5,635 bases of DNA from Bacillota bacterium (GTDB taxonomy: Bacteria; Bacillota; Bacilli; Alicyclobacillales; SLC66), in NCBI GenBank assembly GCA_021821225.1, contig JAKACR010000197.1, forward strand, positions 1-5,635, in the 5' to 3' direction. How positions within the stretch are numbered: position 1 is the first letter of the stretch; each line of letters starts with the position of its first letter. Made by a program: the position numbers and the translations under genes. Positions 1 to 4,703 of the stretch are shown piece after piece. Below the pieces are notes generated by a model. The model was given only the letters and a program-made list of their open reading frames with translations, was not told the DNA's origin and ran no database searches.

Positions 1-1
1 C

Positions 2-74
2 TCTCTCTTGGCTCGCCGTCTTTGGCGAGTCTTTTTTGTGCGACGGTAAACGATCAGCGGCCAGCCAAGAGAGA
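2..74. repeat. 12-bp perfect inverted repeat enclosing the terminator
   Basis: TCTCTCTTGGCT at 2-13 is the exact reverse complement of AGCCAAGAGAGA at 63-74. The left arm overlaps the first bases of the terminator stem (10-31), so the two structures cannot both form fully. The right arm is transcribed only after the T tract. It could therefore act in read-through RNA, for example on stability or processing, but not on the termination decision. No function is known. Confidence 0.6.
10..37 (+). terminator. Intrinsic terminator of an upstream plus-strand gene
   Basis: The arms at 10-17 and 24-31 form an 8-bp stem (one G-T pair; core CTCGCC/GGCGAG) around the loop GTCTTT. Six T residues follow at 32-37. 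This is a classic Rho-independent terminator for transcription entering from the left. The other strand has no T tract after the stem, so it works in one direction only. The gene it ends lies outside the window. Confidence 0.85.
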
Positions 75-135
75 TGCGGGAGGCGGCTCACATTTGAACG
101 AATGAGGCGCATAGAATCGCCGGTTTTTGAACAAC

Positions 136-147
136 CTCTTTAAAGAG
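136..147. promoter_or_regulatory. 12-bp palindrome CTCTTTAAAGAG upstream of the first gene
   Basis: A perfect 12-bp palindrome lies 28 bases before the start codon of the 594-residue protein. Its position and symmetry fit a binding site for a dimeric regulator, but I recognise no specific regulator from it. No convincing sigma-A promoter is visible between 75 and 160: TTGAAC occurs at 94 and 127, but neither has a good -10 at the right distance. Chance occurrence is possible. Confidence 0.25.
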
Positions 148-175
148 CCGATCGCACAGATGGAGTGAATGCGTC

Positions 176-1960
176 ATGCGCCTCGCAGAATGTCTGAACC
201 AGAGTGATTCCGTGAGTCTGCGGCGCATTGCGGAACACCATGGCATGGATTGCCCACTGTACAGCAAAAACGCCCTGTTGCAGGAGATTCTGTCGCGTCT
301 GTGCAATCCGGAATACCTCGATGAACGGTATGCGGCAGGCGCAAGTCCGCTGCTCATGGCCGCATTGCAGGAAATCGCCCTGGACGGGCGCGACCGGTAT
401 GCGACCGAGGAGCTGATCGCGCTGCTTTCACGCGCGGTGCAGACGGTTCCGGTGAAAGACCGCACGATATCGCGCGAGACGGGCCATGCGACAGAGACTC
501 GCAGCGCCTTGCGCAGACGGGGCGGCGCAAGGCGACGCAAGGAGCGCACAGGCGGCAAGGCAACGGCGAAAACGGACGGATGCGAGGAGAGTCCGCAGCA
601 CCCGGACGCGCTGGCGCAGGAGTTGTTGCACGTACTGGTGCGCGAAGGCGTCGTGTATCCGACAGGAAGCGATTCGCGCACTGTGTACGTCTGTCCGACC
701 GACTTCTGGCACCGGTTGCACGAACTGGCGTCGCGCAAGATGAAAGCAACGGTGCAATCCTGCGCGCGCACACCAGTGGTCTACCGGCAGGACGGCCATG
801 CAATCGCGCGGGACGCCGCGGCTTTTTTGCTCTTCACGATGCGGCATGACGTGCGGTTGACACAAGAGGGCGTCATCTTCCGCCGCCAACAAATCCAATT
901 GCTGCAACTGTTCGAAGTGGCGGAAGAGGTCTTGCCACAGCCGATCGGCTGGCGTTTTGGCTTTGGCCGGCGGTTTCACGATTATCCGGATCGCCTGGCG
1001 CTGATCTACGACCACCTTTACGCAAATGGATGCGTCGTAGAAACGGCCGACGGCCGCCTGCGGGTGGACCAGGAGACGGCCGACGCCTATCTGCAGCTTC
1101 CCGAGGAAAACCGCGCGCAGCAGTTGTTTCGTTTCTGGCTCCGCACATACCGACACGCCATCCCCAATCTGCGCACCATCGTCGCCCGCAGCGCAGAACT
1201 GACCCGCCACACGTGGGTCTACGCCGATTCGCTGGCTGCCCTTTGGCTCGACCAGATTGAGCCGTACTACTACGAGACAAACGAGCAGCTTCTGATTGCG
1301 CGGATTCTCGGAATGCTTGTGCATCTGGGCATCCTGGCGCGCGGCGCGGCGGAAGACGGTGCTGTCGCGTACCGTCTCTCGCCTGAAGGCGCCATGTGGT
1401 GTCTGGGAAAGGGCGGCGACGAGGCGCTGCGCGAGCCTGCGCAAGAGCCCGCTTTGTCTGCGGCGGCGGTTGTGCAGTCGACATTCGAGGTACTTCTGCC
1501 CGCAGAAGCGGAGGCGACGATCGGACGCGACCTGCAGACGATGGCCGATCTCGTCCAGAGTGACCGCATGCGCGTCTACCGCCTGACGCGGGCCAGTGTG
1601 TACCGCGCGTTGAGCCGGGGATGGGAAGAGCAGCAGATGCTCGCGTTTCTGCGTGATATCTGCGTCAGCCCGGTGCCGGGCAATGTAGAGCAGACCATCG
1701 CGCAGTGGTGTTCGGCCTACGGCAGGGTGACGATGGGAAACTTCCTGCTTCTCACGCTGCGCGACCGGCAGACCGCCGAGGAAGTCCTGCAATACGCTCC
1801 TGTGGTGGACAGGCTGGTGCGGGAAGTCACGCCGACCGTGCTCGCGTTTGCGCCCGACGAAGCGCCGCAGCTTCAGTCTTTCCTCGAAAAAATGGGCTAT
1901 CTCGTGCGGGTGGACCGCACCGCCGCAAGTGAGCGCCGTTCAGCGCCCGGAACACCCTGA
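176..1960 (+). CDS. Protein with XPB/Ssl2-like helicase C-terminal domain, no motor domain
   Basis: This 594-residue cytoplasmic protein is probably nucleic-acid associated. Residues ~7-45 resemble a SAP-like helical DNA-binding fold. Residues 94-135 are an Arg/Lys-rich, low-complexity linker (14 basic residues of 42). Residues ~250-430 are mainly helical and resemble winged-helix segments. Residues ~432-550 match the helicase conserved C-terminal (XPB/Ssl2-like) family, with the signature YRLTRASVYRAL at 468-479, a following Gly-Trp, and VPGNV...W at 500-511. A short alpha/beta tail (~556-585) completes it. No Walker A (GKT/GKS) or DExx box is present, so it is not an ATP-driven helicase by itself. 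In related proteins this domain is annotated from sequence only and the role is unknown. The ATG at 176 has the Shine-Dalgarno GGAGTGA at 162-168, 7 bases upstream. No terminator follows, so transcription may continue into reoY. Confidence 0.8.
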   Translation: MRLAECLNQSDSVSLRRIAEHHGMDCPLYSKNALLQEILSRLCNPEYLDERYAAGASPLLMAALQEIALDGRDRYATEELIALLSRAVQTVPVKDRTISRETGHATETRSALRRRGGARRRKERTGGKATAKTDGCEESPQHPDALAQELLHVLVREGVVYPTGSDSRTVYVCPTDFWHRLHELASRKMKATVQSCARTPVVYRQDGHAIARDAAAFLLFTMRHDVRLTQEGVIFRRQQIQLLQLFEVAEEVLPQPIGWRFGFGRRFHDYPDRLALIYDHLYANGCVVETADGRLRVDQETADAYLQLPEENRAQQLFRFWLRTYRHAIPNLRTIVARSAELTRHTWVYADSLAALWLDQIEPYYYETNEQLLIARILGMLVHLGILARGAAEDGAVAYRLSPEGAMWCLGKGGDEALREPAQEPALSAAAVVQSTFEVLLPAEAEATIGRDLQTMADLVQSDRMRVYRLTRASVYRALSRGWEEQQMLAFLRDICVSPVPGNVEQTIAQWCSAYGRVTMGNFLLLTLRDRQTAEEVLQYAPVVDRLVREVTPTVLAFAPDEAPQLQSFLEKMGYLVRVDRTAASERRSAPGTP

Positions 1961-2122
1961 CCATTCCACAGAGTCGACCGCGCAGTCCCCGTTGGATCTC
2001 CTCCTCTCGAAATCGTGTGAAATTCTTCGCCACAGAAGGAAAGCCCGACAAGCATGGCGAATAGAAAAAGAACAATAGACCCATTGCTCATGGCTGTCAC
2101 GATATCGGCAGGATTGATCCTC

Positions 2123-2130
2123 GAGGGGAG
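2123..2130 (+). promoter_or_regulatory. Ribosome binding site that fixes the reoY start
   Basis: GAGGGGAG lies 7 bases before ATG 2138, which is ideal spacing. It favours this start over the in-frame ATG at 2054, which has only a weaker AAGGA about 13 bases upstream. It also favours it over ATG 2147, which would sit 16 bases away. Confidence 0.85.
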
Positions 2131-2137
2131 AACGATC

Positions 2138-2689
2138 ATGCGAGACATGATTACGGCCGCGGACAAGAAACAGTTCATTCAGTGGTTTCTTGAGCATTAT
2201 GAGCTGAAAAACCCTGAAGCGGAATGGCTCTTGCAATACCTGGCATCGAGTGAACAATTGCTGGCGAAAGTGCATTTCACCGATCATTTTCGCCATCTTC
2301 CGAAGGCCCTCCTGATGTCCACGACGTGCGTCCAAATGACTGCGTTCAAGTTTTACAAGAATAAACGGGTGACGTCGGACGTGGAGAAGGCTTTTCTGGA
2401 CGTGCACAGCCATCCGGAGGAAGATATTTTTGTAACGCTCTACTTCCAGGATCGCAACACATGTCAGGAATACACGGCTGTGCTGGAAGGGGAGAGCGCG
2501 GAAGCGTTCCATCCGACCCCGACCGAGCTCCTGACAAGCCTTGAGGCCGAGATGTGGCTGGACCACGTGGAGCGGGAATTCCGCCTGAAGGCCGTGCGAA
2601 CCGGAATTGACGAGGCGCTTGATCGCGGGGATCGGGAGACTTTTTTGCAGCTTGCCCGGCAGCTTGCAAACCTGTTGCGCGTTGATTGA
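2138..2689 (+). CDS. reoY: ReoY/YpiB family (UPF0302) regulator of MurA degradation, IDEAL domain
   Basis: This 183-residue soluble protein belongs to the YpiB family (B. subtilis YpiB is about 179 residues). The UPF0302 N-terminal domain is clear, with KKQFIQWFLEHYELK near residues 10-24, then LMSTTCV near 59 and FKFYKNKRVTSDVEKAF near 70-86. The C-terminal IDEAL domain (~149-181) contains the literal residues IDEAL at 157-161, followed by DRGDRETF. In Listeria, ReoY acts with ReoM and the ClpCP protease to promote degradation of MurA (UDP-GlcNAc enolpyruvyl transferase), and so limits peptidoglycan synthesis. The same role here is inferred from homology. The 2138 start gives family-typical length and has the best ribosome binding site. 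An upstream in-frame ATG at 2054 would add 28 residues not expected in the family. No terminator is visible after the stop. Confidence 0.94.
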   Translation: MRDMITAADKKQFIQWFLEHYELKNPEAEWLLQYLASSEQLLAKVHFTDHFRHLPKALLMSTTCVQMTAFKFYKNKRVTSDVEKAFLDVHSHPEEDIFVTLYFQDRNTCQEYTAVLEGESAEAFHPTPTELLTSLEAEMWLDHVEREFRLKAVRTGIDEALDRGDRETFLQLARQLANLLRVD

Positions 2690-2905
2690 ACGATCTGTCC
2701 ACGCACTTCTCTCAGACGCAAAGCGAAAGACGAAGGGAGATTCATCGGAACCTCTCTTCCCGATAGCCGCCGGCGCACCCCGCGCCAAGGGATCCGGCAA
2801 AAAAGGGGTTATATGGTAAGTTGATCCTTCAGAAAAAAGATTCGGCGAAACCGGGGATGTGGACTTCTTTGCCGCTGCCGGCAAGAGGGCTGCAGACCAG
2901 AGGGG
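2690..2905. other. Intergenic region without a recognisable gene
   Basis: I see no supported coding sequence in these 216 bases on either strand. There is a short GC-rich hairpin (GGCGC at 2772-2776 with GCGCC at 2782-2786) that lacks a T tract. A TTGCCG/CGGCAA pair near 2870-2885 also lacks one. Neither is a convincing terminator for reoY. Confidence 0.5.
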
Positions 2906-2934
2906 TTGCACATTCGGAAGACTTTGTGTATGAT
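2906..2934 (+). promoter_or_regulatory. Sigma-A promoter of the riboswitch transcript
   Basis: The -35 element TTGCAC (2906-2911) and the -10 element TATGAT (2929-2934) are separated by exactly 17 bases. They match the TTGACA/TATAAT consensus at four and five positions respectively. Transcription would begin near 2941, about 35 bases before the riboswitch closing stem, as expected for a leader RNA. It is the best promoter in the window. Confidence 0.85.
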
Positions 2935-2975
2935 GGGTTCACAAGTTCATAAATTCAGTGTTGTTCCAACCAGCA

Positions 2976-3087
2976 CGCCGAATTCCGGGAGACCGGAAAC
3001 GGGGGAACCAAGCAGTTGGGGTGCATCCGGCCATTGCGGTCGGTAGGGGATCTCTTAACCCGAACCCGTCAGCTAACCTCGCAGGCG
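2976..3087 (+). ncRNA. Cyclic-di-AMP riboswitch aptamer (ydaO/yuaA type)
   Basis: The conserved blocks of the ydaO-yuaA class appear in order: CGGGGGAACC (3000-3009), TTGGGGTGCATCC (3016-3028), GGTAGGG (3042-3048), and CCCGAACCCGTCAGCTAACC (3059-3078). Supporting helices are visible. The closing stem is CGCC 2976-2979 with GGCG 3084-3087. TTCCGG 2983-2988 pairs with CCGGAA 2993-2998 around a GAGA loop. CCAA 3008-3011 pairs with TTGG 3016-3019. CCGGCC 3027-3032 pairs with GGTCGG 3038-3043. GGG 3046-3048 may pair with CCC 3059-3061. In this class, bound c-di-AMP normally favours the terminator and lowers expression of wall-remodelling or potassium/osmolyte genes. Here the terminator at 3136-3164 and the unknown gene at 3213 follow directly. 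Confidence 0.95.
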
Positions 3088-3104
3088 AAAGGAGAGTGAG
3101 AGCC

Positions 3105-3146
3105 ATGTTGGAGGCTGCCACGTATCGTTCCCTTTCCGTGACCTAG
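3105..3146 (+). CDS. Possible 14-codon leader peptide ORF within the riboswitch expression platform
   Basis: This ORF encodes MLEAATYRSLSVT and stops at TAG 3144-3146. Its Shine-Dalgarno AAAGGAG (3088-3094) begins just after the aptamer closing stem and lies 10 bases from the ATG. The stop codon falls in the loop of the terminator hairpin, so a ribosome reaching it would cover the 5' arm (3136-3142) and hinder terminator formation. The peptide resembles nothing I recognise, and no run of regulatory codons is present. It could be a translated leader that tunes the switch, a remnant of an older gene start, or chance. There is no direct evidence that it is expressed. Confidence 0.35.
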   Translation: MLEAATYRSLSVT

Positions 3147-3164
3147 GCCCTGTCGCGGTTTTTT
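3136..3164 (+). terminator. Riboswitch-controlled intrinsic terminator
   Basis: CCGTGAC (3136-3142) pairs with GTCGCGG (3152-3158) in a 7-bp stem with one T-G pair. The loop is 9 bases (3143-3151), and six T residues follow at 3159-3164. Its place between the aptamer and the next start codon identifies it as the expression platform. A candidate antiterminator contact is GAAAGG (3087-3092) with CCTTTC (3131-3136). It meets the closing stem and the terminator stem at one base each, so mutual exclusion is not proven. Confidence 0.85.
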
Positions 3165-3212
3165 GCGTCCACAGATGCGAAAAATTCAATCAGGGAGAGG
3201 CGGGAAAAGCGA

Positions 3213-3692
3213 ATGGTCACGGAGATTCGCCATGGTGTAAAACACGGAATGGCGTTGGAGACAGTCAGTTCTGAACACGGGATTGCGCCCGTGATCACCC
3301 ATGAAATCACCATGTATCTAAGCACACTGGGAACCGATGAGGAACGCATCGCCGATATGACGGACGCCGCGGCGCAGGCGATGCTCGGTCTCTACGAATC
3401 GCAGGTTCCCTTTCATCCCTATGCGGTTCGGGAAGCGACACGCGGAGTCATTCACGGTCTGGTGTGCGCCGGGATGGACGTATCGTATGTCACGAGGCCA
3501 GCCGTCAAAGGGATCCGGGAAGCGCTTTTTGCCAGCGATTCGTTAAACCGCGAAACGGAGCACGCCATGTTTTCGGGAGTGCAGGACGCATTGCACGATC
3601 TTGGCCTGGAGCACGAAGAAGACGACAGGGCGCTTGAACTGCCGGATTTGTACGCCAACGAGATGATGGAATTCGGTCGACCGCTCATGTAA
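3213..3692 (+). CDS. Unknown helical protein under c-di-AMP riboswitch control
   Basis: I do not recognise this 159-residue protein. No signal peptide or membrane segment is visible, so it is probably cytoplasmic, and it looks almost entirely helical. A motif of the form A/M-x-x-G-V/I-x-x-A/G-L recurs at residues 75-83, 97-105 and 119-127, with glycines at 78, 100 and 122, exactly 22 residues apart. A weaker copy lies at 53-61. The protein has ten histidines (7, 11, 22, 30, 68, 81, 117, 128, 134 among them) and an acidic segment EHEEDD at 133-138. No catalytic motif stands out. The ATG at 3213 follows GGGAGAGG (3193-3200) by 12 bases. The gene is 48 bases after the riboswitch terminator and ends before the terminator at 3785, so it appears to be the only target. 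Regulation by c-di-AMP suggests a role in osmotic or cell-wall homeostasis, by association only. Confidence 0.85.
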   Translation: MVTEIRHGVKHGMALETVSSEHGIAPVITHEITMYLSTLGTDEERIADMTDAAAQAMLGLYESQVPFHPYAVREATRGVIHGLVCAGMDVSYVTRPAVKGIREALFASDSLNRETEHAMFSGVQDALHDLGLEHEEDDRALELPDLYANEMMEFGRPLM

Positions 3693-3784
3693 CCGGATGC
3701 GAAGAATTTTCCCCGAGTGTGCTGAGAGACGGAATGAACTTGTGAACCCTGTTGAAAAGTTCGGTTTATTGCGTGGTCTTTTCC

Positions 3785-3811
3785 AGAAGGCGCCTGATGG
3801 CGCCTTCTTTT
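3785..3811 (+). terminator. Strong intrinsic terminator after the riboswitch-controlled gene
   Basis: AGAAGGCGCC (3785-3794) and GGCGCCTTCT (3799-3808) form a perfect 10-bp stem around the loop TGAT, followed by TTTTAT. It ends plus-strand transcription. On the minus strand the hairpin is followed by GGAAAAG, without a T tract, so it is a poor terminator for the convergent yitT gene. Confidence 0.9.
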
Positions 3812-3845
3812 ATGCCGGGGTTTATCGGCGGATTGGCCCGAGCCG

Positions 3846-4703
3846 TCACCGGGTGAACCCTTCGCCCATGACATCGTACACATCATTCAGAACGACGAAC
3901 GCCTTGTCGTCCTCCTGTTCGACAAGCTGCTGCAAACGCACCACCTCATGTCTGCCTACCACGCAGTACAGGACACTTTTCGGCTGGCTCGTGTAACCGC
4001 CCTTAGCTTGCAAGAAGGTCGTTCCCCGCCCGAGATCCGCGTGAATCCGCTCTGCGATGGCCGCCGCCCGTTCGCTGATCACCATGGCGGCGCGCGATCG
4101 GGAAGCCCCCTCAATGACAAAATCGATGGCGCGACTCGACACAAACAGCGCGACAAGGGAGTACATGGCCACTTCTTTGCCGAGGATGGCCGTCACAAGC
4201 GAGATGACCACGACATCGGAGGCAAACATCAGCCTGCCCAGCGAATAGCCCCTATAACGGCGGGCGAGGCGCGCCAGGATGTCGACGCCGCCCGTGGTGC
4301 CGCCGCTGCGAAAGATGAGTCCAAGGCCCGTGCCGCAAATGACGCCGCCGTAGAGAGCGGCGAGCAGCCGATCATGAACGTGCTGGCCGATGTGGATGGT
4401 GAGGATCGTGAAAAGCGAGACGGCCGCCACCCCAAGAATGGTTTTCGCGATGAATTCATGGCCGAAAAACCGCCATCCGATCATGAGGATAGGGATATTG
4501 AACAGAAAAAACGACAATCCAGTAAGGATGTGGAGCTTGTAGTACAGCAGCAGAGAGAGTCCGATCAGTCCGCCTTCCGCGAGACCGTTTGCGGTGATGA
4601 AGGCGTTCAGTCCGACCGCGTACACGAGACTGCCAGCCACGATCATCGCGTATGGCACGATGCGTTTCAGAATCGCCACCCCTCCTGTCCGCCACGCTTT
4701 CAT
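3846..4703 (-). CDS. YitT family membrane protein (DUF161 + DUF2179)
   Basis: This 285-residue protein has the usual length and layout of the YitT family, which is common in Firmicutes. Hydrophobic segments lie near residues 13-35, 42-58, 64-79, 86-104, 112-131 and 160-192. The family's conserved FRSGGTTGGVDILARL stretch sits at 131-146. A soluble C-terminal DUF2179 domain (~205-275) includes FLQAKGGYT near 230-238 and a YCVVGRHE strand near 246-253. It is an inner-membrane protein of unknown function, and transport has been suggested only from its hydrophobic character. The ATG at 4703-4701 overlaps the stop of the upstream YkvI-like gene as TAATG, which supports translational coupling and this start. 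An in-frame extension to 4823 would run far into the upstream gene. No good terminator follows on this strand. Confidence 0.92.
   Translation of the reverse strand: MKAWRTGGVAILKRIVPYAMIVAGSLVYAVGLNAFITANGLAEGGLIGLSLLLYYKLHILTGLSFFLFNIPILMIGWRFFGHEFIAKTILGVAAVSLFTILTIHIGQHVHDRLLAALYGGVICGTGLGLIFRSGGTTGGVDILARLARRYRGYSLGRLMFASDVVVISLVTAILGKEVAMYSLVALFVSSRAIDFVIEGASRSRAAMVISERAAAIAERIHADLGRGTTFLQAKGGYTSQPKSVLYCVVGRHEVVRLQQLVEQEDDKAFVVLNDVYDVMGEGFTR
4679..4686 (-). promoter_or_regulatory. Strong Shine-Dalgarno-like site inside the yitT 5' end
   Basis: On the minus strand AGGAGGGG lies 15 bases into the yitT reading frame, while the ATG at 4703 has only a weak upstream site. The only start-like codon at good distance is an in-frame ATT (4673-4671), 7 bases after AGGAGG. 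ATT initiation is rare. The site could be chance, or it could help hold ribosomes at the coupled TAATG junction. Confidence 0.3.

Noticed and set aside
106..128. GGCG/CGCC hairpin followed by TTTTT, as a second terminator
   Set aside because: The stem is only 4 bp with an 8-base loop, too weak to support termination.
428..1792. A 454-codon open frame on the minus strand opposite the helicase-domain gene
   Set aside because: The translation is Arg/Gln/His-rich without domain-like character, and it lies fully opposite a recognisable protein. GC-rich codon bias keeps such antisense frames open.
2772..2786. GC-rich hairpin as the reoY terminator
   Set aside because: The stem is 5 bp and neither strand has a T tract after it.
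1940..2911. A 323-codon open frame on the minus strand opposite reoY
   Set aside because: It covers a confident ReoY homologue and has no family features or good ribosome binding site.
2958..3146. A 62-codon plus-strand frame from GTG through the riboswitch
   Set aside because: The bases are explained by conserved riboswitch blocks and helices. Only its last 14 codons, which have their own Shine-Dalgarno, deserve notice.
3136..3212. The short ORF and the 159-residue gene as one gene split by a frameshift
   Set aside because: The terminator and a separate ribosome binding site lie between them, which fits normal riboswitch architecture. The intervening bases are not protein-like.
3736..3762. 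GAACTT/AAGTTC inverted repeat after the 159-residue gene
   Set aside because: The 6-bp AT-rich stem with a 15-base loop is likely chance, and the strong terminator at 3785 explains transcript ending.
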